From: Luscinia megarhynchos
Lineage: Eukaryota > Chordata > Aves > Passeriformes > Turdidae
Length of the DNA: 64,000 nt
Assembly (NCBI GenBank): GCA_034336665.1
Contig: CM067569.1
Coordinates: forward strand, 6,317,820-6,381,819
Direction of reading: 5' to 3'
Position numbers and translations under genes: made by a program. The notes under the pieces were generated by a model that was not told the origin of the DNA, did not search any database, and saw nothing but the letters and a program-made list of their open reading frames with translations. Positions 48,365 through 61,847 of this stretch are shown piece by piece. Every line of letters begins with the position of its first letter. Positions within the stretch are counted from its first letter, which is position 1.

Positions 48365-51300
48365 GACCTGCTTAGCAGCAATTATTCATGTGTCAGCTCT
48401 AAGTATAACCAGTACTATGAACACAGCTGATGCAAAGTCACAGAAGATATTAAAACAATGCTTAAAATTGCTGCCACCATGTTTACTTCATTCACAGTTG
48501 TTCCTGTGAAGGAGGTGGTTTCTAGAAACATTTCTTTTCTGTGCTTGTACTCATTGCAATGCAGACTGAATGCTTCTCTGCATAAACAATTAATCTGACT
48601 TCTTTGCATCAGGCACCCTTTTGATAAATACTGCTGTTGCAACTTGTTTGCACAAGGTGAAGACCTATTGCTTAAAAACATTTACTTGATATATTTACAT
48701 ATAATTCTGCATTCTCCCAAGACCTGTTGGCAGCATTAAGTTATTCTACAATGTCAGCTGTTACAAGGTTGTGAGTTTCTTGGCTCCTCAGTGTTGCATA
48801 GAAACAAAGCACTTGCAGACACTTTGCCATTTGGCTGTAATGTTGCTTTCCATTTAACAAAAAAAGCAATTCTTGGATGTCATGTGAGCATCAGTATCAG
48901 ATTTCTGGGCGATTAGACCCGTGGTACAGGTAGATCTAAAACTGTCGCTGGTGCTGGTGTGTATTGAACCTTTAGTAAGGTCTTTGATGTTCTACCTGAG
49001 TGCTTGCAAACTGTTGCCACCTTAGTCTGCCAGAATTTTTGATGTTCCAAAATGTGAAAATGATAACCAGGTGTCATTAGCAACCTGTTGCTGCTCAAAG
49101 ATAAAAGGCAATGGTGGCAGAAGCAAGGTGAGCAGCCACACTGCTGTCCCAGAGACACACAACCTGAGCTGTGCTGAGCACAAGGATTTGTCCTGCCACC
49201 CTTTAAAATAATTAATCATCAAAATACCTTGTTAATGAGGACTTTAGAGACGCCTAGATGGGCCCATGAAAATGATCCTTTATACATGAGGCTGGATTCT
49301 GCTCTCCAAGGAAATTCTGTTGGCTTCAGTCGTGTTACTCTTAACAACAGCGTGTGAATGCAATCAGAGGCAGATCTGTAGAGCTGAGGGGAAGTATAAT
49401 GCCAATGAATGATTTTTAGAATGATTGCTGGATTAATCTGAGGGAGGGGAAAAATGTGGAAATAGCAGTTAGTAAGAAGTAACTTATACAAGGAGGTGTT
49501 TGCAACTAAATCATCTGTCATTGAAATGTAAGCAGGCCTGGATGATAGCTGGGGAAAGCAAAACCCTCTAAATGTTGATAGGAAAGTACTTGGAAGCAAA
49601 GTGCTTAGTAACAATCAGAAGAGATGACAGATTGTATTATTGCACAACAATAAGTCTTCAAGGTATTAGAGGTATCAATTTACAGCACTTTCTATGCCAT
49701 CATTACCTGCCACAGTCTGACTCTAATCACAGCAATAGAAACCAGGGGAGCTCCATGGGTGTTTGTGACTTTCTCTGAATATTTATGAAGGTTATAAATG
49801 AAATCAGAATCCTGCTCCCTGTTCTTAGCCCATCTGTATAACCATGAAGGCCAAATGAAGCTTTTAGTCATTATACTTAATTGGATGAATGGCCTTCAAA
49901 GCTGTCAATAAGTGGTGTGTTCACAGTAAGGTAATTAATAACACTATTTCCTTTTGGAAGACATATCATTAGCCATTATTTCTCGAGATACAACACTGAT
50001 GTCTTTATTCAAGGAGGTAATTGGAGGTTACCCACCAATTCCCCACCAGTGACATCATCTTTGCAAACTGAATCTCACAATCTGTCACTTCTGAATTCAT
50101 AATTAGGATATTTTTCTAATGGCAAGTGAATGTTATTGAAAGAAATACCTACTTTGTCGTTACAGGAATAAGCACAGCCGTCCTGAAGAGTGAGGGGCTT
50201 GTAACACAAATAAGGCTGTGAGTTGTTAGACTGAACATCTGGGGCCTGCAGAGTGGCTGTGTTGAAGGAACCAGCAAAAGTCAGAAAGGCAAACCATCAG
50301 CTCTACCACAACCAGTGTGTCACCAACAATTCTGATGGTGTACTTGAACATGCTGCAAATATTCTCTGCTGCAGAATTTATTTGCTAATTCATTTTATAA
50401 TAGTAGAAAAAGAGGTTTTGTTAAATTCTCCCTGCTCAGAAAATTTATATTATAATATATCACAGAGAATGAATGCCCCTTTACACCTCTTAATTAGCTA
50501 ATATCCTATGCAGTGTAGCTGATTCCTGACCCTATCCTGAGAGGTCAGAAACATGGACAGCAGTGCATTTTGGTGCCATTTATTTGTTTTTAAAATGCAC
50601 ATGTCCAAATAGCAGGAATCCTCCAGCAGGAGGTGAACAGTCCTTGCTGGTGTTGTAAAGCTGTACAGGTAAGTTACATCTATTTATGTCAGTGTGAAAT
50701 CCTGAGGTACAGACACAGCTTTCAGCTGTTTCAGAAAATTGTTTTTCTTCTTTCACCAGTCATGTGGGTTCTTCAGTAGCTTGGGAATTTTGTGAAGGTA
50801 TAAGCAACAGAGTGGTTTATGACTTTGATCTGCAGACTTCAAAAAAATATATCTGCAAGTGTTTGTCACAGACCCAAAATTCTAGCGGGAGCTGGAGCCC
50901 ATTCTGCATCCAAACCCAGGGAGATTGATTCTGGTTTCACACTCACATCTTAGCAAGGGCAGGAACACATTTATTGTGATTTCTGCTTCCTGATCCCTGC
51001 TCTTTGTTCAGTCTGGAGTCACCAGTGCCATGCAGTGTCTCCCCACACCTTGGACTCTGTTCTGGAGGTGAGCTGGCCTTCAGCTCACCCTGGCTCTCCT
51101 CAAGTGCTCCAGAGTTCATGAAACAGATGAAGGGTTGCAAAGGACTTCAAGAGGAGGGCAAGCAGTGATGTGGCAAATCACCAAGCAGCTTTGGAACTCA
51201 TCACCTGGAGCAGGTCCTGAGCAACAACAGTGTTGATGGCCTTGGTATGCTTGACCCAGGATGGAAGATTACTCCTGATTTTGCCTGCATTGCTTTGCAA

Positions 51301-53498
51301 CACTAACCAGAGTTGTCAGGAGGCTGTGGCATAGTGGAAACTCTCTGGAATTTCTTTCTTGGTGGTTTAAAGATATGGTGTTAAAGCAGTTTCTTCTGGT
51401 AAAATATTTTAAGTGGTGACATAATTTCCTTGAAATAACTATCATTTTCAGACCTAATAAAAGGGAGAGCTTTATGGCCTGTGTTAACTCAAACAGCTCT
51501 TTGGAGAATGTCTGACAGTTTATGAATGTTTATTGTCTTGCTTTCCTACCTGCTCTTAAATAATGAAAAGTCTAACACCTGGAAACATGGAGCTGTGTGG
51601 AGAAGGAAGATCTTGCACTGCATTGCCTGGAATATGAGGCACCAGGATTTGTCATTTATAAACAATATTATTCTTACAGGGCTTGCAGGTACCAGGAAAT
51701 CTTTATCTCAAAGCTGCTGCAGGAAATGTTCAGGATTCAGTGGGTGGGTGTGTTCTGACTGATGATGTACTGGAAAAATTTACCTCCCTATACTGGGAAT
51801 TTAGGCCTTGAAAAGTCATAGGCAGCATGGTTGCAAATGGCTCTTGCAGAAGTACAGTGTGAAAGATTGCTTAAAATTTTCTCATGGGAATGAAGTGGTA
51901 TTTCAAATATAATACAATAAAAATTGAGTTCAGTGTCTGATCTCCTTTTACTTAGCTGACTGTATTTGCTATCTGACTTGCTATGTGGAAAAGATGACAC
52001 TTTTCTTTCCCCCAACAATCTCATCTCTCTTTAATATTTTTTTTTTCTCCTTGCAAACAGCCCAGTGTAGTATTTACCTATTTAAAAAGCTAGGGAGAAT
52101 GCTAGAGCATGGCTGCATTTAAAAAGCAGCATTTAAAATGCAACTTCTCAATTTATTAAGCAGAAGGAAGGTGGATTTTTGATGCTAATTCATCAAATGT
52201 ATGGCAAATTTTAATGCAAACTTGCAGAACAATTAAGACATAATTATTGAGAAATGAAAGTCTGGCAATAAAACTTCTTTGAATTTTGCACTTTAAATAC
52301 ACAGAGTTGAATCTCAGAAATCTTTCTTTGGTAGAAATACTTGTGTGATAAAAGACAGTTCAATAAATGTCCCTTTATCCAAATGCATTTCCCAGATGAC
52401 AGGGAAGATAAAATGATCAAGTCAGCCCAGAAAAAATGTTTTATTTGCAAGAATAAAGCTGAATGAGGGTGGGTTTGCAGAGCTGTTCTGAAAGAGAATG
52501 CAGTCAGAGCTGACTGGGGGAGATGGACCCTGGGGCCAAGGCACACACAGCTCCTCTGGGTTCAGCCAGGAGTGGAAAATGTTCCTTTTGGTTGTGTTCC
52601 TGAGGATTTGTTCTCCTATTCCTACTCAGGGACCTGTGCACATCACAGACAGAACTGAGGACTGAGGCCCTCCTGAGCTCTACCTCCTGTTTTTGCCCAG
52701 CTGAATGAGCAGGATCACGGTGGAAGCTCCTCATGGCTCCTTGTCACAGGGCAGTGGATCTGCCATGATGCACTGTTGGTTTTTCTGGCATGAAGCAATT
52801 AGTTCCTGATAAAGAACCTCAAAGACTGTCTTAAAATCAAGGTACAGTAATGAGTAAAAAGGCCTTTTACCTGTCCAAGAGTACTTACAAGACTAAAATT
52901 TGGGGACCACACCCTTCCCTCCAAACCACAAACACCTTCGTGGCCAGGATGCCAAGCTGTGTTTCAGCCCTGCTTCATTAAATTGGTCAGAAAATCTGAC
53001 TCTGCCTCTCAGGAGAGGATCTGGGCATTATTGCTCAATAGCACAACTGAAAACACTGGCCCCAGGCGCTGAAGTGAAGCAACTGGATGTTGTTTTGCAC
53101 AACCTCAGTCTGTGCTTGCAGATGGCTCCGTGCAACAGTAGCTGTCCCAGGATGATAGGCATGATTTGTGTCTTATATGCCTATAAACCTATCAGTAGAA
53201 GGAGTTATTAATGATCACAGCCCATCATTATCAGCAATCTGCTGGATGCTCAGTCCAGTGATTGCATTCAAGAACCTCCTGGAAAGGTGTAAAGCAGGAG
53301 CACAGTCAGTGTTGCATAATGAAACGATTATGTAATGAACGTGTAATTATGTAATGCATAAATAACGTTAAATGTTGCCAAATGTTAACTGTATGAATCA
53401 CTAGAGGGCAGATTATAATCCCTGCTGGGTCCTTCCCTGCTCACTGCCTGTGGCACAGGGAACCAGCAGCTCCCAGCAGCAGGTGGGGAGCAGAGGAA
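48365..53498. other. Intergenic DNA, possible regulatory sequence
   Basis: No gene supported. The stretches at about 49780-50030 and 52060-52270 are unique and AT-rich, with several TAATTA/TTAATTA and ATTA-type homeodomain core words and no simple repeats. Bases 53316-53365 contain a short near-duplication of attatgtaatg. Open frames (longest 131 codons, minus strand, near 49219-49614) have no recognisable domain. Confidence 0.5.
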
Positions 53499-53522
53499 CA
53501 AGCACTGAGCCCTTCCCAACAG

Positions 53523-53558
<36 letters not shown>

Positions 53559-53718
53559 AACACTGACCCTTCCCAACAGAGCACAGGGACAGGGACAGGG
53601 ACAAACACTGAGCCTTCCCAACAGAGCACAGGGACAGGGACAGGGACAGGGACAAACACTGAGCCCTTCCCAACACAGCACAGGGACAGGGACAGGGACA
53701 CTGAGCCTTCCCAACACA

Positions 53719-53765
<47 letters not shown>

Positions 53766-53839
53766 AGCACTGAGCCCTTCCCAACAGGGGACAGGGACAG
53801 GGACAGGGACAGGGACAAGCACTGAGCCTTCCCAACAGA

Positions 53840-53874
<35 letters not shown>

Positions 53875-53895
53875 AACACTGACCCTTCCCAACAG

Positions 53896-53931
<36 letters not shown>

Positions 53932-54005
53932 AACACTGACCCTTCCCAACAGGGGACAGGGACAGGGACAGGGACAGGGACAAACACTGAGCCCTTCCCA
54001 ACAGA

Positions 54006-54040
<35 letters not shown>

Positions 54041-54042
54041 CA
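53499..54042. repeat. Compound GGGACA minisatellite with about 10 higher-order units
   Basis: Tandem GGGACA hexamers are grouped in about ten blocks of 5, 3, 4, 3, 7, 5, 5, 6, 5 and 5 copies (hand count). The blocks are separated by a conserved spacer of about 25-30 bases: aacactgagcccttcccaac followed by agagcaca, acagcaca or ag. The spacer varies by one base in places (gagcc/gagccc/gaccc, aaac/aagc). This nested organisation points to unequal exchange or replication slippage at two levels. The array is G-rich on the + strand and C-rich on the - strand. Confidence 0.95.
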
Positions 54043-57000
54043 GCCCAAGGTCAGCGAGTATCCTGGAGGCTCAATCCTTCTCTTGAAACAAAGGGGACCA
54101 CTCTGACTTCTAGCAGAAATGTTGTTTATTGCTGTCTATGAAGTATAAGAATGTGGCTTTTTATCTGGTTTCCAATTCATGGCAGAATCAAAGCTCCAAT
54201 TTATTAATTGGAGTGTTTGTGTTACTATTGCTCATTGTATGCCAAAATGCATACCTCACTGGCACTTAAATATGTACCACATCTCCTCCTTTTTTGGTTT
54301 GCTTTTCCTTTGTCCCTTCAGAGTTTATGCAAACATATATATTGGTGTAAATAGCAATTTTAAAGAATTTATATTCTAAGCTCACTTGAAGCCCATATTC
54401 CACTTTTAGACTTGGTTTTGGTGTTGTCATGAGCCCATCCTACCTACCCACAGCCAGAACAGCCTTGGGGGCACCTGCTGTGCCATTTAACTGGAACAAA
54501 CCAGAAAAGAGCTGAATGAACTTTGAAATCAAGACAGTTCTTGTCCTTTCCTCCAAATTGTGGCATAATGATAAAATCAGTAACGTTTCAATTATTTTGA
54601 ATTTTGAAAGTAGAGAGAGACTAAATATAGCCATGGAGGCCTCTCCCTCAACCTGCTGACCCTGAACCAAGTGACTGCAGGTTACACTGACAAGAGCCCC
54701 ATTGTCCTTTTCATTAATCAAACCCACTGAGCCAGGTAAATCTTTAAACAAGATGAATGGGCAGCATTTTTAAAAAGTAAAATAATTCACTAAGCTTTGG
54801 ATGTGTTTCTCTTTAATTAGTTTGATGAGCACAAAGTCTGAAGCCTTGTCAAACACCCAGTATTAACTTCTGGTGCTGACCTAGAAAGGGAACATTGCAG
54901 AGGTAAGAAAATGGGCAGGTGAAACTAAGTGAATAAGAGATCTTTTTTTTTTTTTGGAAGGCCTTTTGCCAGATGAAAAGAATCATTACCACAATGATAC
55001 TTCTAATTATACTGTCATTAGGGTACTAGTGCAGGTTCCTATGGTGCATGAAGCTTTACCTCTTTCAACAACTTGATCCAAAAAGGGTAAAATGCAGGTA
55101 TTAACCCTTTCACTGGCAATGCAGCTGGGTATTTAGGCAAACTAAAAGGGCATATTATATTTCATAGTCAAGTCAAAATATCATTGATGTTTCTGGAAAA
55201 TTCACAAGGGGTTTTTTTGTTTGTTTTAAATTCAAGTAGTAAACAATACTGAAGTAAATTACCTGGCCACTGTGCATTCTTGCCAGAGGCCAAAGATGAA
55301 GAAATGATCATGTGTATTTCTCAAGGCAGCCAAAAGGGAATGAAAATGTGCTTTATGGTTGATCTAATTGTTGCCTGACTGGAAAATGTGAGGTGAAGTT
55401 TCTGGCTCTGAGGTGTCCAAATCATTGAAAGGAGCCAAGAGCAGATGACACACTGGGCTGCAGACAACAGAGCTGCTCAAGGTCACTTTCAACTCATGAA
55501 GCAGCTTTTAATCTATGAGGTGAAAAATATTTACATTTTTTATAACTTGCAATCTGCAGGTGATGCTATAACATAACCTCAAGGCTTTCTCTTTACTTTG
55601 GAGGGCTGGATGTTCAACCCCTGTATCCAAAGTGAACACAAAATCACAAGCAGCTGCAGCCCAAGGTGTTAAAAATCAGATTCTCTTAGATGTTTCCACC
55701 TAGTGTTTAAATGGTCCTAGACTTTGGATCCCAGGTCCAAGCTGACTCAGCATCCTTGTCCAAAACTTGCTCTGTCCAGGTCAAACAGTGGATTTCTCAC
55801 TGTTCTGGATGGATTTTAGCTCATGTTTTGTTCTTCAGGAGCAGACAGAGGGACCAGAGCCTGTTCTGGCAGTGTGAAACAAAATCATGTCAAGGTAACC
55901 AGAGCAGGGGACTGGAACCTTTTGGGTTCACATGTACAGAGTTACTCAGTGTTAGGTAGGTTGGAGCTCTGCCATCAGATGTCCCCAGTCAGGGGCTGCT
56001 CCAGGACATCCAAAATTAGAAGCCTTTCATCAAAACAAAGGGAGAGATGCCTAGAGGAAGGAATCTTGGAGCTCTGAGTTATCCCTGAGGCAGATGTCCT
56101 GAATGTTGGGAGAAATGAGAGTTTTCAGTAGAAGGAATGAGCAAGGCCAGCAGATCAGAAACCACAGCAGCAAAACACACAAAGGCAAAAGGAGAATGGG
56201 CAGCCAGGAAGGGAGATAAATTTCCACGAAATGGGGGGAAAATATCACAATTCATGTATCCCTGGTGCTCAGCCATCAGTGCTGCAGTTCCATGATACAG
56301 CTCAAGGCAGTTTAAAGTGAGGTTTTGTGAATCCCAGAGGCTCCTCTTTGATGAGTAAGCAGTTATTAGCTCTTTTGGGACCGAGTACCATTTGGATAAT
56401 TGCTGAGTGGACTGTGACCTGAAGTACTGATAAACTGGAAAGAAATAATTCAGAATTCTTTTCAGTTTTACTCCATACTGCTTTTGCTTCATATTCACAC
56501 AACTCAGTATAAAACATGAATCATTATTTTCATAAGAGAAATCATAATAGGAATAATTTGATGGGAAAAAAAGTAGTAATACTTGTTAATATGGGCAGAA
56601 TTCAATTAATAAAACACCAAACCACTGTGGCTGATTTGTTTCTAAAATATCCTCTTTTCTATTTTAGTTGTCTGTTGTGGTCACTCTTTTAAAGACAGCA
56701 GAGTTTATCCCTTCTACCCCCTTTTTTAAATTTTTGCCATTATCCACAACTTGAAAACAAAGGGCCTGGTCCTTTATTCCTAAAACTGGTGGGAGTTCTG
56801 TTTAAAATCACGTGTGATTTCATTTGTGAGCATAAGGCAGTACTGGTTTAAGTGATGTTGCAACACTGCCTGGCATGTACAGAAACATTAAAAGAATAAA
56901 AAATCTGGGAAACTTACTCAAGTTCTAGCCTTTAGCAAACAGATTTCCAAGTGGAGCAATTGCAATACTGCATTCAGCATGATCTGAGAAATGTCCTCAG

Positions 57001-57464
57001 TTATCTCCAGTCCAGTCATTTGTTCCTGTGTAGTTAATAAGTGCAAAATGTTTTCAACTTTCTTAGACAACGTTTGTCAACATTTATGGGCCAGTACTGT
57101 ATATAATCTCTCCAGAGTTTAATAAAGATTTTTAAAACTTTTGTCTAACACTTGTTTTGCTGATGCTCATAGATTTTTAGGTGATTTTAGTCTAACTCTT
57201 TAAGTGAAAAGGAGATATGAAACTTCTTTTTGCCATAATTAGAAACCTAAAATGGAAGTTTGCTCACTGAAAACTATATCTTGGGGTTCTTTTGCAATAC
57301 AAGTTAATTAACTGGATTTAGATATTTGCAAGATGATATATTTAATGGGATTACCGCTCATATAATGTTCTCAGTGACTGATTTGGAATCCAAGCTCGGG
57401 GAACAGAGTACTGAATTTCCAGCTCTTTGAGAGTTAATGTTGTGTTAAGAGAAAGTACAATTTG
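54043..57464. other. Intergenic DNA
   Basis: Unique sequence with a short T run near 54945-54955. A stretch at about 56940-57200 is AT-rich with no simple repeats. The minus-strand frame at 56079-56498 (139 codons) has no recognisable domain. No gene supported. Confidence 0.6.
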
Positions 57465-57745
57465 AACCTCGGCGAGGATGAATGGGCAGGTTATTCTGTG
57501 AAATGGAGCCGGAGCCTGCACGAGGCAGATGCGGGAGCGCGGGCAGCGAATTCCTGCGGGGCTGGGGGCACGGGGACACCACACCTGAACTCCTGGCAAG
57601 TTCAAGGCAATTGCAGATCTCATCCCAGCATAATGGCCCTTTATTCTGCCCCTGTCTCCCAGGTAGGATCAGTTAGGTGCTCTGGGTCTGGCTCACAAAT
57701 AAACACTCGCGTTTTTCGCCTGCCCTCGGGGTGAAAATGAAGATG
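57465..57745. promoter_or_regulatory. Isolated CpG-rich patch in intergenic DNA
   Basis: About a dozen or more CpGs occur within 280 bases (for example ctcggcgagg, gatgcgggagcgcgggcagc, actcgcgtttttcgcc, ctcggggtg) in an otherwise CpG-poor region. No coding frame or core promoter element could be supported. Candidate orphan CpG island or enhancer; function is inference. Confidence 0.4.
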
Positions 57746-57812
57746 CTGCCTGCTCCTGGCGTGGTCTGAAACTGCTGTTATTTCATTCTTCCAAAATATT
57801 GTCTTTTCAATT

Positions 57813-57828
57813 AAAAAAAAAAAAAAAA
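57813..57828. repeat. Poly-A tract, 16 bases
   Basis: An uninterrupted A run just downstream of the CpG-rich patch. Confidence 0.85.
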
Positions 57829-60800
57829 GAGAAATAGTTAAATGATAACTTGCTCTGGGAAAAAAAAATACAGTAGCCCTGACAAAGAATATTTCCATCT
57901 GCCAATATATCCCACATTAGTGTCTATCTTCTTTTTAAGGCAAATATATTTCTGTGTGTCAATTTGGTTCACTACAATGTTAGAGTTTCGCTCACAGCAC
58001 AGGATTTCTCTAATGAATATGATAATTTAAATCTCATGATCAGAGTACTACTTTTTAAAGAAATTTGAACATTTTTTGTTTAAGTGCTATTAAGTGTTTC
58101 AATATTAGCTCAGTCAAATAACTATTAGATTGGGGAATCTCATTTTAGTGGATGGCTGTGTAGCTCTACAGTTCTTCGATATTGTAATATTTTTAAAAAG
58201 TAATTCATAAGTAAAATGATAATTCATGTTTAACCAGCATCGATTTTAAAATTTAACCAGCTCCGGTGAATTTAAATATCCCAACATTTTTATTTGTGAG
58301 ACTAATTTCAATTTTAAATTTTGCTAAAATGAAGTCTAAAAGAATTAACTGGATAAGATCATTCAGTTCACAGTGGCTCACCAGTGCCCAGGCTGGCATG
58401 AAGACAAAAATCCCACAAAGAGAGGGAGATACACACCTGCATTTTCCCCAAGTCAGAGGTAAAATACCATTGGAAATGATGTGGTTTCAGTTTGTTTATG
58501 GCTTTTTCCACCAGTTTTAGCTAATTTCATATTACATAGTTTGCCTTTAACATAAAAGCCCTGGTTTAGATGTGGCTGTGTGCTCTGGTCAGAGGGTTTC
58601 AGTGACACAGATGAGAAGCAGAGTGAATTTACCTCACTTTGCAAAATCAAAAGTGAGCGGTCAACCAGAGTCGTGCCAAGGCAACCTTGAGGTCTAGAGT
58701 TTTACATGATTATTAGGTTATAAGTGTTCCATTCTCAGCATTTCAGTACTTGAATAAACAGCCCTTATTAAGCTAAATTTAGATCTGTTCTATTTATGAA
58801 TGCATGAAAATAAGCCTGTTTATTTTTCCTGACTTGTCTGTAGTCAAGACAACTGTGAAATGTGTCCTGTAATGCAGGGCAATCACTGAATAGACCACAA
58901 TAAATTAATGGCTTACAGAAACCTCTTAAAATATTCTCAGCTCATATTTTTGTGAAGCACTTGAGATCTTAAAATATGATATTCTGTGATTTACCAGCAA
59001 AGGAATTTGAATTGTGCCATTGTATTCCTGTCCTGCACAAGATTTTCTTAGTGCTAGTGAGGATTTTCACTGATGCAAGCCCAGAAACTGCATTTCCTTG
59101 ACTGAACACCAATGCCACTGTATGAGGCAGAATTCATTAACTGAAAAGGAGTTTTTTCCCAGTTCTTCAAATTATCTTCAATTTATCCTGTGCATATCAT
59201 CACTGCAGGAATCATGGGGGGAGGGAGAAAAAAGATCACTCAACAGATTTTTTCCATGTCTCAAAGTGAGTTTAAAAAGCCAGGATTTCCAAAAGCCACC
59301 TGGCTGTGGACATGGCACAGCAATCTTGCACATCCAGGAGTGGCACTTGCAGGGGAATTATGGAGCACAAGGAACATTTTGGGTGGGCAGGGGGTCAGTG
59401 AACCAGCTGCCATTTGTGGAGGGCTCTGAAAAATCCCTTGTGGGGCTTTGCTCTGGCTCTCAGTATGTGGAGTTAGTGTTCTCCAGGATGGAGTTACAGC
59501 CACAGGCACAGATAGCAGGGAGATAATGAACTAATGCTCAGGAAAAGAAGGTGGTTTGACCAAGGAATGTGAATGAACAAGGCCAGGGACAGCAGGTCTG
59601 GTTTGACAGCGCTGATACCGGATGTGCTTGGGGAGTTTCTATCAGCCAAAACTAATGCAGTTACTTGTGCAGGGTCATAATAGCAGGGAAAAACACATTG
59701 CAATTAAGTCCCATTCATTTGAATAGTCTATTGTTAAAGAGAAATGTAAAATTGCATCAGGCTGGAGGAGCTATGAGGAGACCATGTACAATATATGCTC
59801 CCTCAGAAGACATCATTTATCAGAACTGAAATAGTCAGGTGTTGCCAGAATGTCTGAAAATGTTATGACAGTAAGAAAATATATCTTTTGGAATTAACTG
59901 ATGATGCTGTTTTGCCTTTTCAATTCCACTTTTAATTTATTTTTTTTCAGTATCCTGTTCCATTGCAAGTTCAACTGAAACTAAGTCTAACAAAGCATCT
60001 GTGTCTGAATTAGTGCAATAATTCTCCATTTACAGAAAGAACAGTAATTTTGAGCACATCTTGACAGATGTATTTTACTACTGTCTTCTATTTTACATCT
60101 TCTATCCACAGATAAGTGAGAAAAATACAGAGTTGTGCTATTGTAATGGCAATATCTGAAAGCACAAAAAAGTGCTGCTTTATTAATCAAAGAACAATGT
60201 AATTCTGTACTAATAGCAGTTTGGAAAACAGAAAATGAAGCAAGAGCATTTGTGAAATTATCACCCATTACACATATTAATTGACAGTGCACTCCAGGAA
60301 TTAATTGATCTGAGCGTGGGATCTGGCAGTTATGGCAGATAGGAATGCTCTCCTCTGAGAAGAGGGAACATGCAGAGCAGCAGGAATTGTTTTTCATATT
60401 CATCATTTATCCTCACAAGGAGCCACTGGAGATCCTTGGATCAGCAGTTTGGTATTGAATTCCAGCCCAAACAGAGCACGCACATGGAGCAGCTCATTGG
60501 GAATGCACTTGGCAGCCCAGGGCAACCAGCTTTCCCCAAAATGAGAGCCTGTGGAAAGCAGTTTTCATCTTCCAAAGCCAGTGGCCTTATGGACTTCAGC
60601 ACAAATAAAATTCCAAATAATGAAGCTGCAGTTCAGTTTCTGGCCAAGGCGAGCGAGCACACGTTAAGTCATTCAGAAAGGAGATGAAAAGCTCACATTC
60701 AGGATGCATTAATCTGAAAACAAGTGTACTTTTGTGTCTGGGGAGTATTATTTTCATTGCCATCAATTTAGAACATAGATAGACTGTGATTCTAGCTTCA

Positions 60801-61819
60801 CTATCAGGTTGCCCTGCAGGCTGAGACCCCTCCCCAGGCCACTCTATTTAATTTAGACTAATCTAAAGCTAAGTGAAACTTTGTACCCTCTCTGATTTCT
60901 TCTTATGATGGGGAGCACTCTGATTTCCCCTTCCCCAGCGATCTGCTCAGAGTGGCTGCAGGAGCAGGGCAAGGAGAGGTGCACAGGAAAATGCCCCCAG
61001 GTAAGGGGAATTGTTTCTGCCTGTGAACAGATGGATGGCAAAAAAGTGTTCAGCCACCTCTTCCATAGCAGTTTTTGTTAGTTTGACTTTTCCTTCACTT
61101 TTACACTGTCTTTTTGAAGGCAGCCTTTGGTACAGGAATTTTTCAAGGCATTGCATGTACCTACAGATAAATCTACCATGGAGCAGAATAAAATCCATCA
61201 CTTCTGCTGCTCTCACACATTTCTTGTGGCCCTGCACTTGCAGTGAAATTTGATGTGGCAGGAATTGGGCCCTGTACTTTTCATGTTGGTTTCTTCATGG
61301 GTTTATTTTTTTTTTTTTTCTCTGAACCTAAATTCTCAGCAAACTGAAGGAAGGAGTTGGTAAAACAGGTGCCCCAAGGCAGATGCAGTGAGGGCAGGGT
61401 GCACCCCTCACTCTCAAACTCTCTTCAGAAGGTTTTAATGCTGGGAAGAGAGAAGGGCTTGATGTGCATGGACAGCCATAAGCTCAGAGCTGAGTCCTCA
61501 TGTTCACCAAAACTCACAGTGAACAGGATATGGGGCAGTCTCACAGTTGTTCAGACAGTCTGGTATAATTTATTTGACACCATTTGCAATCCTTTTTATA
61601 GGAAATTTTCATTTACTCCAGCTGTGCAACTCCTTGTGAGATTTAGTGGCATCAGTGTCTGTGTGAGAACCTGTTTTGGGCAGCATCTGATGTCTGGACA
61701 GCTTTGGTGACTTTGCTGCATCTTTTCTTCTTGTCCTTAGAATTTTACAGACATATAAATTATAGCAAGAGACTTTTGCTTTAATGTATATAATTCTTCA
61801 TAATTGAGGTTGGTTTGGT

Positions 61820-61847
61820 TTATTATTATTATTTTTTATTATTATTA
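61820..61847. repeat. ATT trinucleotide microsatellite
   Basis: Imperfect ATT units interrupted by a short T run. Confidence 0.8.

Noticed and set aside
49219..49614. A 131-codon minus-strand open frame
   Set aside because: No family resemblance and no splice or poly-A context. The length is compatible with chance.
59098..59526. A 142-codon + strand open frame
   Set aside because: Another frame is open on each strand over the same stretch, and the predicted peptide shows no domain or ordered composition.
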